In this document: piece by piece, positions 1 to 5,504 of the stretch | Position numbering within the stretch: the first letter of the stretch is position 1 | Layout: the number at the start of each line of letters is the position of its first letter | Source: a virus | IMG/VR virus record: IMGVR_UViG_3300025929_000023 | Location: 1-47,312 of that record | Reading direction: 5' to 3' (one strand) | Length of the DNA: 47,312 nucleotides | The notes under the pieces: generated by a model | What the model was told of the DNA's origin: nothing | The model's input: the letters and a program-made list of their open reading frames with translations, nothing else | Database searches by the model: none | Made by a program: the position numbers and the translations under genes

Positions 1-103
1 GGTGGACACAATCAAATCAAATATAAGCAAGATGGTTTGGCTTCTGTTGAGCATTCTAGGGGCCGCAGTGGGAAACATCGCGTTACACATCGCAGGCAAA
101 TAA
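1..103 (+). CDS. 3' end of holin-like membrane protein (partial)
   Basis: This is the C-terminal part of the gene that is complete at 47045-47266, split by the linearisation point; the stop TAA is at 101-103. The reading frame begins at base 2. It covers the end of the coiled-coil segment and the hydrophobic segment MVWLLLSILGAAVGNIALHI. Compared with the right-hand copy, this one reads VDTIKSNISKM instead of VDKINSNLSKM, so three of the four base differences change an amino acid. Confidence 0.85.
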   Translation, partial: VDTIKSNISKMVWLLLSILGAAVGNIALHIAGK

Positions 104-149
104 ATTGGGCCTCAAGTCGTTCAAACGTTGTCCGCAGTGCGGCTTTCAG
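1..149. repeat. Terminal direct repeat (circular overlap, left copy)
   Basis: Bases 1-149 match 47164-47312. Positions 24-149 are identical; the first 23 bases carry four mismatches (positions 9, 16, 19, 23). This shows that the molecule closes into a circle or is circularly permuted. A perfect overlap of about 126 bp resembles the k-mer overlap left by short-read assembly rather than a biological direct terminal repeat, but that is inference. Confidence 0.9.
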
Positions 150-392
150 GCAGCCAAAGAGCCGCACGAACTAACCACTGCTGAAGAAGATTTGGTGACT
201 CTGCTTTTGCAAGGCTATTCACCGAAGCGCATATCGCTCCTGACCGGGGCCAGCTATCAGGGTGTGCGCAACGACCTTTCGGTGATTTACGCGAAGCTGG
301 GTGTAGTAAGCGCTTTTGATCTGGTGGCTCAGGCGTTTAAGCAAGGGGCGTTAGACCTTTGGCAGTACGAGGACAGACGGAAGCGAGCATGA
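105..392 (+). CDS. LuxR/GerE-type helix-turn-helix protein with N-terminal CxxC
   Basis: This 95-residue protein has a LuxR-type C-terminal DNA-binding domain at about residues 23-82: LTTAEEDLVTLLLQGYSPKR, then the recognition helix region YQGVRNDLSVIYAKLGV. That is the usual GerE four-helix pattern (PF00196). A CPQCGF motif at residues 9-14 gives half of a zinc ribbon. No receiver or ligand-binding domain is present, so any signal input is unknown. The start is a TTG directly after the stop of the holin-like gene. It lies inside the lysis cassette and overlaps the next gene by ATGA, so it is probably co-transcribed and may regulate late or lysis genes (inference). The first 45 bases also occur at the right end of the window. 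Confidence 0.75.
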   Translation: MGLKSFKRCPQCGFQAAKEPHELTTAEEDLVTLLLQGYSPKRISLLTGASYQGVRNDLSVIYAKLGVVSAFDLVAQAFKQGALDLWQYEDRRKRA

Positions 393-640
393 GGAGCAAG
401 CGGGAGTTGATCGCAATCCGCGCAGCAGAGAGGCTCGCTGAAGCTCTGGCCAAAGCGAACGGCTCGGATTGCGCTGCCCTACTTCTGACCGTAGCGATCC
501 TGCAGGCGGAAGAGGAACTGGGTTTGGAGCGCGCGAATAACGCAGTCGTGATGTGCCAGCCGCTCAAGGTGATTCTGAACGGGCATGGAGTCGAGATTAC
601 GCCGCGGGGCGACGATGGGCCCAGGAAAGAGAGCGACTAA
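389..640 (+). CDS. Hypothetical protein of the lysis cassette
   Basis: An 83-residue protein that I do not recognise. The start ATG overlaps the previous stop (ATGA), and the stop TAA overlaps the endolysin start (TAATG), which indicates translational coupling. The N-terminal half is predicted helical (RELIAIRAAERLAEALAKAN, then LLLTVAILQAEEELGLERA); the C-terminal tail is polar. The weakly amphipathic hydrophobic stretch around residues 30-40 is too short for a confident membrane segment. Its position directly before the endolysin suggests a lysis accessory role, but nothing in the sequence proves it. Confidence 0.7.
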   Translation: MRSKRELIAIRAAERLAEALAKANGSDCAALLLTVAILQAEEELGLERANNAVVMCQPLKVILNGHGVEITPRGDDGPRKESD

Positions 641-1152
641 TGGCGGACTTTGACGTGGCGTTTAACTGGATGATGGATGCAGAGGACCGCTCGAGGAAGT
701 ACGCCGTGGTTCCCGACTATCCGCCCGGCTCCCATGCCATCTCAGGAATCAATTCGAGCAGCTTTCCGGGTGCATATCAGGCCATTGCTGCCTTGCCTCA
801 ATCGACGCGCGGGCCAGCGATCGAGAACTTCTACCGCACGAGTTTCTGGAACCAGTGGTTTTCGCAACTCACATCTGACGAACTGGCAAAGCGCGTCTTC
901 GACATGGCTGTTAACGGAGGGCCTGGAACTGCGGTCAAGCTGCTTCAGGAAGCCATCGGAGATTGCGGGCAGACCGTATCGATCGATGGGAAGTGGGGCC
1001 CGAACACGGTAGCCGCGGCCAACGCCTGCACTGAATCAGAGATTGTTCTGGCATTCAAGGCGGCACGCGCGCAGCGCTATAGAGACATTGTCGAGCGGAA
1101 CCCCGCTGAATCCGGATTCCTTGATGCTTGGCTGACCAGGGCGGCAGCCTGA
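640..1152 (+). CDS. GH108-type endolysin (N-acetylmuramidase-like)
   Basis: The 170-residue product fits glycoside hydrolase family 108 (ZliS-like) lysozymes, which cut the glycan backbone of peptidoglycan. The start MADFDVAFNWMMDAE places Glu15 where the family has its catalytic glutamate. A YRTSFW block follows, and then the C-terminal peptidoglycan-binding part with VFDMAVNGGP, a run of LQEAIGDCG and DGKWGPNT. The family's usual PGGxTxxGI stretch after the glutamate is replaced by PPGSHAISGI, so the active-site loop is divergent. Start ATG 640 overlaps the previous stop (TAATG) and follows AGGAAAGAGAG, a good ribosome binding site. There is no signal peptide, so export needs a holin. Confidence 0.8.
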   Translation: MADFDVAFNWMMDAEDRSRKYAVVPDYPPGSHAISGINSSSFPGAYQAIAALPQSTRGPAIENFYRTSFWNQWFSQLTSDELAKRVFDMAVNGGPGTAVKLLQEAIGDCGQTVSIDGKWGPNTVAAANACTESEIVLAFKAARAQRYRDIVERNPAESGFLDAWLTRAAA

Positions 1153-1164
1153 AAGAGAGAACGC

Positions 1165-1374
1165 ATGAACGAATTCTTGCAGGCTATTGGTCATCTCGGC
1201 GCAACCGTTGCCAACAACCTCTCAACACATCTGGCGGCTGAGGGCGGAGTGGGGGTTCTACTCTTTGGCGTGTTCGTTCATACGATGCCCCCGCAGCTGC
1301 CTTCGAGCCTTCAAGAATACTGGACATGGGTGCGCGATGCATTGCAGACCGCGCTGCCCGTCCGCCGCCCTTAA
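1165..1374 (+). CDS. Small membrane protein, lysis cassette
   Basis: A 69-residue protein with one hydrophobic segment at about residues 27-41 (GGVGVLLFGVFVHTM) and a proline/tryptophan-containing tail ending VRRP. It starts 12 bases after the endolysin stop, behind a purine-rich GAAAGAGAG site. A single-span protein directly after an endolysin could be a second holin, antiholin or spanin-like factor. No lipobox or coiled coil is visible, so a spanin is unlikely. Function unproven. Confidence 0.7.
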   Translation: MNEFLQAIGHLGATVANNLSTHLAAEGGVGVLLFGVFVHTMPPQLPSSLQEYWTWVRDALQTALPVRRP

Positions 1375-1413
1375 CTGCCGGGAGGACCGGCGCAACCCAA
1401 GACAGGAGCTTAA

Positions 1414-1686
1414 ATGAAACGCTTCCTACAAAAATTCTGGGCGCGCATGTATCTGCGTTGGAGCGGCGTGTGCCTGAAACACCTTCAGGAGAAGCAGCCT
1501 TACACGCTGGACGGGGAGACGATCCACGAGCTTTGCCCATCCTGCGAATCGGAGCGCCAAATGCTGTCTATGTTCGCAAAGCAGAAGGCAGCAGGATTTC
1601 TGCGGAAGGATATGGGCCTAGAACCTCCCTCGATGCCAGTACAGAACATGCAGTGCCAAACTCAGTCAACGAAAGGTTGGAATTAG
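1414..1686 (+). CDS. Hypothetical protein with a single CxxC motif
   Basis: A 90-residue basic protein. It begins MKRFLQKFWARMYLRW, an amphipathic basic/aromatic helix that could touch a membrane. Cys20 is followed by a CPSCESE motif near residues 42-48, so one zinc-type knuckle is possible. An AGGAG ribosome site lies seven bases before the ATG. A longer overlapping reading frame in another phase is not used, because the next gene has its own start at 1689. Function unknown. Confidence 0.65.
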   Translation: MKRFLQKFWARMYLRWSGVCLKHLQEKQPYTLDGETIHELCPSCESERQMLSMFAKQKAAGFLRKDMGLEPPSMPVQNMQCQTQSTKGWN

Positions 1687-1688
1687 CG

Positions 1689-2009
1689 ATGATCACATTC
1701 AAGAGCGTAGGCCACTTCTTTGCGACAGTCTTTCAGAAGGTTGTTGCCGATCTGCCCAAGGTGCAGGCCACTGAGGGCGTTGTTGAAACCGTAAGCGCAG
1801 CCATCCCGGTCTACGGACCGCTGGCCGTGCCGATTGAAAAGGCAGGCTATGCCGTGCTGGGCGAGCTGGCGGCCGTACTCACTGCTGGGGGCGCCGCGGC
1901 TGAGGCAAAGCTGGCCGACGCCGGCCTCGACACCAACGTCATCGCCACGGTGAAGGATCTGGCGAGCAAGGGCATTCCCTCGCTGCTTTCACTGATCAAG
2001 GCTCTGTAG
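1689..2009 (+). CDS. Hypothetical Ala/Val-rich protein
   Basis: A 106-residue protein starting MITFKSVGHFFATVFQKVV, two bases after the previous stop. It is composed almost entirely of Ala, Val, Leu and Gly helices with few charges (VETVSAAIPVYGPLAVPIEK, then ELAAVLTAGGAAAEAKLADA). This suggests a small all-helical protein, perhaps membrane associated. It is the last gene before a strong terminator at 2022-2055 and so closes the lysis transcription unit. I recall similar small proteins near lysis genes in soil phages but cannot assign a function. Confidence 0.65.
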   Translation: MITFKSVGHFFATVFQKVVADLPKVQATEGVVETVSAAIPVYGPLAVPIEKAGYAVLGELAAVLTAGGAAAEAKLADAGLDTNVIATVKDLASKGIPSLLSLIKAL

Positions 2010-2021
2010 GGTTTGGGAAAT

Positions 2022-2055
2022 GGGGTGTGGAGAATATCCATGCCCCTCTTTTTAT
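2022..2055 (+). terminator. Rho-independent terminator of the lysis operon
   Basis: A 10-bp stem pairs GGGGTGTGGA (2022-2031) with TCCATGCCCC (2037-2046), including two G-U pairs, across the loop GAATA. TCTTTTTAT follows. It lies 13 bases after the 2009 stop and ends only four bases before the tRNA-like gene. Confidence 0.85.
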
Positions 2056-2059
2056 CTAC

Positions 2060-2199
2060 ACGCCCGTAGCTCAGTTGCGGAAGGTATCCCACGTATAGGT
2101 TCTTTGGGAGAGCACCAAAGATTTAGGGAGAGGATACGCTAGGTAGAGCACTCAGTTTTAACTGATAGGTCGCAGGTTCGAGTCCTGCCGGGCGTGCCA
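2060..2199 (+). tRNA. tRNA-like gene interrupted by a 64-nt insert in the D loop
   Basis: The outer parts fold as a tRNA. Acceptor ACGCCCG (2060-2066) pairs with CGGGCGT (2189-2195), followed by G and encoded CCA (2197-2199). D stem GCTC (2069-2072) pairs with GAGC (2146-2149). The T arm is GCAGG-TTCGAGT-CCTGC (2172-2188). Between AGTTG and GGTA of the D loop lie about 64 extra bases (2078-2141). These contain a 7-bp hairpin TCTTTGG/CCAAAGA (2101-2107, 2115-2121) inside a GTATCC/GGATAC stem (2084-2089, 2132-2137). The anticodon stem has four good pairs and a 6-base loop TTTTAA, so the anticodon is ambiguous: TTT (Lys) or TTA (ochre reader). It may be a decayed tRNA, an attP-like tRNA copy or an unusual processed tRNA. 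A terminator lies immediately upstream. Confidence 0.5.
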
Positions 2200-2216
2200 A
2201 AACATTGGAGAAAGCC

Positions 2217-2879
2217 ATGATTCGCGCAACCTCAGCCGCGCTGCTGCTCTTCCTGCTTGCCCTTATCGGCATGACGCTCTGGATTGGCATGGCGGTGCAT
2301 GGGCTGATCATGCATCTCGACGGAGCAGTGACGCGAGCAGAGGCCATCGAAACCAAGGCCAATGCCACGCTGGTCAACCTCGACAAGGGAACGGCTGTCT
2401 GGGCAGCAAGCGCCAAAGATCAGGCAGGCGCGGTTCAGGAGCTCGCCAAAGATGCGCATGGCACGCTCTCGCAGGCCAATACGGCCTTACAGGGCGTTTC
2501 CGGGGTTGCTCAGCATGTCCAGGGAACAGCGGACGCAGCCACGGGCCTGCTAGCCTCCACACGTACGACTACAGACCAACTGCCGAAGACTCTCACGGCA
2601 CTAAATGGAGCAATCGGCAACATCGGGGATTTGGCAGGCACAGGGAACGACAGCCTCAACCAGTTCAATTCCCTGATGAGTCGCAAGAGCCTAACTGACG
2701 CCATCGATCATATCAACGGAATGACGGCATCAGGAGACGCCATACTTGGCGATGCACGGAAAGTTTCAGACAAAGCTACAGGCGATTACTTGAGTACGAA
2801 GCCCTGGTATCGGAAGGTGGGCAGATATGCTTCAGACGCCTTTGATTACGGAGCGCTGTTCGCACGACACACGCCCTAG
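2217..2879 (+). CDS. Membrane-anchored coiled-coil protein
   Basis: A 220-residue protein. One N-terminal membrane segment (about residues 5-30: AALLLFLLALIGMTLWIGMA) is followed by a long Ala/Thr/Ser-rich helical region with heptad character (AEAIETKANATLVNLDKGT, QANTALQGVSGVAQHVQGTA). The pattern resembles the signalling part of chemoreceptors or phage coiled-coil proteins, but no methyl-accepting signature is clear. ATG 2217 is preferred over the upstream TTG because GGAG lies six bases before it. It starts 17 bases after the tRNA-like gene and ends at its own terminator. It could be a lysogenic-conversion or exclusion membrane protein (inference). Confidence 0.65.
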   Translation: MIRATSAALLLFLLALIGMTLWIGMAVHGLIMHLDGAVTRAEAIETKANATLVNLDKGTAVWAASAKDQAGAVQELAKDAHGTLSQANTALQGVSGVAQHVQGTADAATGLLASTRTTTDQLPKTLTALNGAIGNIGDLAGTGNDSLNQFNSLMSRKSLTDAIDHINGMTASGDAILGDARKVSDKATGDYLSTKPWYRKVGRYASDAFDYGALFARHTP

Positions 2880-2907
2880 AAAGGAGAACGGAACGCCAGA
2901 GCACGAG

Positions 2908-2936
2908 AGGCCGGGACGCTATGTCTCGGCCTTTTC
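2908..2936 (+). terminator. Rho-independent terminator after the coiled-coil gene
   Basis: AGGCCGGGAC (2908-2917) pairs with GTCTCGGCCT (2923-2932) with one G-U pair over the loop GCTAT, followed by TTTCTATTT. It separates the rightward late/lysis end from the leftward repressor genes. The reverse strand has no T run, so it acts on rightward transcripts only. Confidence 0.85.
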
Positions 2937-3092
2937 TATTTCCTCGAATGGGCAGTTTGTTCCATGTTGCGCAAACCATGTGCGGTCCCAAGGGGGCAGA
3001 CCTCGCTTCTCTGGAAGCAGATGTTGCATACACAGGCGGCACCAATCGCCGTAGGGAATCTCAATTTCCGCAGCAGCCGCAATAGTCCTGAT
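2919..3092 (-). CDS. Possible small Cys-containing protein with non-standard start
   Basis: An open frame of about 57 codons on the minus strand, ending with TAG at 2921-2919. It reads like a real protein: IEIPYGDWCRLCMQHLLPEK, later TWFAQHGTNCPFEEIEKAE, with a CxxC and a third Cys. A strong ribosome-binding-like GGAGGGGGAG precedes ATC at 3092-3090. No ATG, GTG or TTG is available at that place; the only in-frame ATG is far downstream. It may use ATC or ATT as start, or be a decayed gene. It follows the ribbon-helix-helix gene in the same direction by 27 bases. Its 3' end overlaps the opposite-strand terminator. Confidence 0.3.
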   Translation of the reverse strand: MRTIAAAAEIEIPYGDWCRLCMQHLLPEKRGLPPWDRTWFAQHGTNCPFEEIEKAET

Positions 3093-3119
3093 GCCTCTCC
3101 CCCTCCGTGACAGGTAGTC

Positions 3120-3293
3120 TCACTGCTCCCTATCCAGCCAGTAGCCCTTCTTCGTTTTCTTCAGGCCCTCTCGAATAAACCGCTGTATGACGGTACTCCG
3201 TGCTTCGCCGAGAGACTCAGCGTATTTGTCGAGCTTCGCTAGCAGGTCCGCATCGATAGAAATGCTGAACGCCGCCTTGGTTGGCTTCATCAT
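3120..3293 (-). CDS. Ribbon-helix-helix (CopG/Arc-type) DNA-binding protein
   Basis: A 57-residue protein starting MMKPTKAAFSISIDADLLAK. The beta strand AAFSISID, helix A (ADLLAKLDKYAESLG) and helix B (ARSTVIQRFIREGLKK) form the ribbon-helix-helix pattern. These proteins bind DNA as dimers and usually repress their own promoter. The start codon lies about seven bases after a consensus TATAAT box, so the mRNA is probably leaderless; no ribosome site precedes the ATG. A CTATGTGA palindrome overlaps the -35 box. Location next to the integrase suggests a lysogeny switch or related regulator. Too short to be an obvious gene by size alone, but the fold signature is clear. Confidence 0.75.
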   Translation of the reverse strand: MMKPTKAAFSISIDADLLAKLDKYAESLGEARSTVIQRFIREGLKKTKKGYWLDREQ

Positions 3294-3300
3294 GCCCACG

Positions 3301-3329
3301 ATTATAAGACCGCTGCGATACTATGTGAA
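3301..3329 (-). promoter_or_regulatory. Sigma70-type leaderless promoter for the RHH gene
   Basis: On the minus strand, TTCACA (3329-3324), a 17-base spacer and a perfect TATAAT (3306-3301). Seven bases separate the -10 box from the ATG at 3293, so transcription would begin at or next to the start codon. The -35 box lies inside the left arm of the CTATGTGA inverted repeat. Confidence 0.75.
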
Positions 3330-3351
3330 AAAATAATAGGTAATCACATAG
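3321..3351. promoter_or_regulatory. Operator-like inverted repeat CTATGTGA/TCACATAG
   Basis: CTATGTGA at 3321-3328 and TCACATAG at 3344-3351 are exact reverse complements separated by 15 A/T-rich bases. The left arm covers the -35 box of the minus-strand promoter. Ribbon-helix-helix repressors commonly bind paired half-sites over their own promoter, so autoregulation is a reasonable inference. Confidence 0.6.
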
Positions 3352-3409
3352 ATTCCTCTTGCATTGGACTAAAGTTTGCGCTACAAGATATTGCAACGTC
3401 ATAAGCAGG

Positions 3410-3571
3410 TTACTTTTGGGGCCTGTCTTTGGGATCGAGTTCCTGCTCCATGACGCGGGCCAAGCAGTGCCGGATGGTGTTGGTGATGTCCAGCCCAAAT
3501 TTCACGGCCAGCTTTTCCAGAGCCTTGTATTGCGCAACTGACAAACCCAAATTGATCCGTTTCGCTTTCAT
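3410..3571 (-). CDS. Second ribbon-helix-helix protein
   Basis: A 53-residue basic protein beginning MKAKRINLGLSVAQYKALEK. The beta strand KRINLGLS, helix A (VAQYKALEKLAVKFGL) and helix B (DITNTIRHCLARVMEQEL) follow the ribbon-helix-helix order. ATG 3571 is chosen over upstream starts because it lies at the beginning of the domain and is closely preceded by TTGYGCG half-sites that look like operators. It reads leftward away from the integrase and toward the first RHH gene, 116 bases away. The product may repress the integrase or early promoters; its DNA target is unknown. Confidence 0.7.
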   Translation of the reverse strand: MKAKRINLGLSVAQYKALEKLAVKFGLDITNTIRHCLARVMEQELDPKDRPQK

Positions 3572-3658
3572 TGTGCGTAGCTTACCTGCGCAACGATGCA
3601 CGTGCCTGTGACTCGTTTGCACACTTGCGCGTTCAACATGTGCATAACAAGCGCACAA
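3571..3658. promoter_or_regulatory. Paired TTGYGCG half-sites between RHH2 and integrase
   Basis: Half-sites of the form TTG(T/C)GCG occur at 3571-3577 (forward), 3587-3593 (reverse, TGCGCAA), 3625-3631 (forward) and 3651-3658 (reverse, GCGCACAA). They form two facing pairs in the divergent region. A related TTGCGCAA lies in the RHH2 coding region near 3532. The arrangement is typical of a repressor-controlled divergent promoter; which protein binds is inferred only. Confidence 0.45.
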
Positions 3659-3700
3659 AGGTTGTACTCAATAGACCACACTTCCTTGCCTTGGAGTGTT

Positions 3701-4792
3701 ATGGTTACTTCGTCCCGACCTCAGGCCGGAAATCCCCAAGCGGTTCAGCACACACTGAATCACGTGAGCTGTCCTGTGTGCGAAAAGTTCAGGGCCCCAA
3801 CCATGCTCGTTGTTACTCTGCCCTTTGATGCTGCATCCGAGATTTGGCTTAAATCACACAGTCAGTACATCCAACCATCATCCCTGCGAGTATACGAGCA
3901 GCACCGCAAAAGCCTCGCTAACTTCTTTGGTCAGCTTACGCTCGACAAGTTCCACATCGGCAATCTGAGGGCCTACCAGGAATGGCGGGGCGCAAAGGTC
4001 TGCGCCGAGACGGTCAACTCGGAGATCGGCAACGTCCTGATTCCGATTCTGGCTGAAGTGGAGATCTGGGATCGCTTTGCCAAGATTTACAGAACCTTGC
4101 CGGTAACACAAAGACGTGTCCGCCAGAGCCTCACCGAAGACGAGATGCGGCGCTTGATTGCCGTGGCGCTCGATGCGTCGAAGTCCCGAAGACTCTTGGC
4201 AGGGCATTGTCTGCTGGTCATGGCCAATACCGGCATGGGGTTTGGCGAGCTCCGTCACTTGAGGCGCAGAGATGTGATTCTGAATGAGAAGGAGCCTTTT
4301 GTCGCCGTGAACGAAGGGCTGAAAAACCCCTACAGAATGAGGACCATAGCGCTTAACTGGATTGCGCTCCGGTCGATGCGCTGGATTGTGAAGCGATCGG
4401 AAGATTTAGGCGGCGGCGATCCGGATTTCTACGTGCTCCCTCATCTGGCCCGGAGAGAACCAGGCGACCGCGACAAGAAAAAGAAGTCTACTCCGATCTT
4501 TACCGAGCCCATGAGCACCATCTGGAATGCGGCCCGCAAGATACTCGATGAGGCAGGCTTAGAGAGCATGGACCCCTACGACATGCGCAGCCACTTCGCT
4601 ACCAAGATCATGGAAGACCCCGACATTTCAGAGACACAGGCAGGGGAGTGGATCGGCCACAGCAAGGTTGCGCACGAGATGAACCGCAGGTACTTCGCGC
4701 CCAAAATGCGCAAGATGGTCAAGGCTGTGGAAAGATTGGCCGTCGATCCCGAGCCCGCGTTGAAACTGTTCATGATCCCGGGCAGAAAATGA
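3701..4792 (+). CDS. int: Tyrosine recombinase (phage integrase) with altered catalytic box I
   Basis: A 363-residue protein. An N-terminal SAM-like core-binding domain (about residues 35-125, SLRVYEQHRKSLANFFGQLT) is followed by the catalytic domain. Box I reads NTGMGFGELRHLRRRDV; the position usually held by the first catalytic Arg (TG-L-R) is Gly near residue 180. Box II reads YDMRSHFAT (second Arg kept near residue 296, usual His replaced by Tyr), then IGHSK and RRYF with the probable nucleophilic Tyr near residue 331. ATG 3701 has GGAG four bases upstream; ATG 3803 is an alternative giving 329 residues. Divergent from the two repressor-like genes. Integration target unknown; the tRNA-like sequence 1.5 kb away is a candidate. 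Confidence 0.8.
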   Translation: MVTSSRPQAGNPQAVQHTLNHVSCPVCEKFRAPTMLVVTLPFDAASEIWLKSHSQYIQPSSLRVYEQHRKSLANFFGQLTLDKFHIGNLRAYQEWRGAKVCAETVNSEIGNVLIPILAEVEIWDRFAKIYRTLPVTQRRVRQSLTEDEMRRLIAVALDASKSRRLLAGHCLLVMANTGMGFGELRHLRRRDVILNEKEPFVAVNEGLKNPYRMRTIALNWIALRSMRWIVKRSEDLGGGDPDFYVLPHLARREPGDRDKKKKSTPIFTEPMSTIWNAARKILDEAGLESMDPYDMRSHFATKIMEDPDISETQAGEWIGHSKVAHEMNRRYFAPKMRKMVKAVERLAVDPEPALKLFMIPGRK

Positions 4793-4806
4793 TCTGAAGA
4801 TTTCTC

Positions 4807-4835
4807 TTGACTCCTACTGTGGTCGCGACTAGAGT
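4807..4835 (+). promoter_or_regulatory. Early rightward promoter with GTCGCGAC operator in the spacer
   Basis: TTGACT (4807-4812), a 17-base spacer and TAGAGT (4830-4835), followed by a GGGAG ribosome site and ATG 4859. The spacer ends with the perfect 8-bp palindrome GTCGCGAC (4822-4829), adjacent to the -10 box. The same GTCGCGACTA block recurs at the promoter at 5774-5803. This probably drives the early operon and is repressed in lysogeny. Confidence 0.7.
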
Positions 4836-4858
4836 AGTGTAGTACAGGGAGAGAAGAG

Positions 4859-5080
4859 ATGGATATTCTCACGAAGAAAACGATGAATCACGCTATTTGG
4901 CACCTTTCGCAGGAGCAGGCCAAGGTCAGGACTTCGGCTGACTGGAATGATCTTGAGTCAGCAAAACATATCCTCCGCTCACTCCGCGACAATGGCGAAG
5001 TTTACCTGCACTCCAAGGCCATGCAAGTTGTAGAGTGGGCATTTCCCGAGCGGAGGGCGGATGGCACAACCGCTAAATAA
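4859..5080 (+). CDS. Hypothetical early protein
   Basis: A 73-residue protein and the first gene after the rightward early promoter, with a GGGAG ribosome site. It is mostly helical and charged (SAKHILRSLRDNGEVYLHSK). No motif is recognised. It overlaps the next gene by 20 bases in another frame. Being promoter-proximal and conserved in reading frame, it is likely real. Such positions often hold anti-repressors or host take-over proteins, but nothing here shows that. Confidence 0.6.
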   Translation: MDILTKKTMNHAIWHLSQEQAKVRTSADWNDLESAKHILRSLRDNGEVYLHSKAMQVVEWAFPERRADGTTAK

Positions 5081-5504
5081 CGAGCAAGCAATGCGGCGTT
5101 TGATTAACCTTCAGCGCAAGCGCATCGCAGAGTTAACAGAGGAGCGCGATCGGCAGTACGAATTCAACGCAGGCCAGATCGCCAAAAACGCGCAGCTACA
5201 GAAAGAAATCGATAAAGGCGATTTGCTCTCAAGAGAGTATGTTCGAGTTTCAGCCGACAGGGAGAAGCTGAAGCGCCAACTATCTGCATTCAACTCTGGT
5301 GGATTTGCCGATGCCGATGCTCTGGCCGAGAAGTATCTAGACCTCAAAGCGGAGAACGACAAGCTGAAAATCGCCCTTGCTGATATTCAAGAGATCGCTG
5401 AACGTGAAACCAGCAACGAATCTGCGCTGCTCACTGAGATTACTCAATGCTCGATGGACGCGCTAGCTAGCATCCCCAGCGGGAAAGCGGGAAGGGTGAG
5501 ATGA
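5061..5504 (+). CDS. Coiled-coil hypothetical protein
   Basis: A 147-residue protein dominated by a coiled coil from about residue 12 to 115 (RKRIAELTEERDRQYEFN, later KYLDLKAENDKLKIALADIQ). It has no recognised domain. ATG 5061 is preceded by GGAGGG. The 3' end and the junction with the next gene (AGCGGGAAGGGTGAG-ATGAAG) are nearly repeated at 15161-15203, which suggests a duplicated segment within the early region. Role unknown; a DNA-metabolism scaffold is possible. Confidence 0.6.
   Translation: MAQPLNNEQAMRRLINLQRKRIAELTEERDRQYEFNAGQIAKNAQLQKEIDKGDLLSREYVRVSADREKLKRQLSAFNSGGFADADALAEKYLDLKAENDKLKIALADIQEIAERETSNESALLTEITQCSMDALASIPSGKAGRVR

Noticed and set aside
1326-1688. Upstream extension of the gene starting at 1689
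   Set aside because: The extension covers the CxxC gene at 1414 in another frame and reads as random sequence; ATG 1689 follows the previous stop directly.
2078-2141. Group I or group II intron in the tRNA-like gene
   Set aside because: At about 64 bases it is far too short for a self-splicing intron core; bacteria lack the archaeal-type splicing system.
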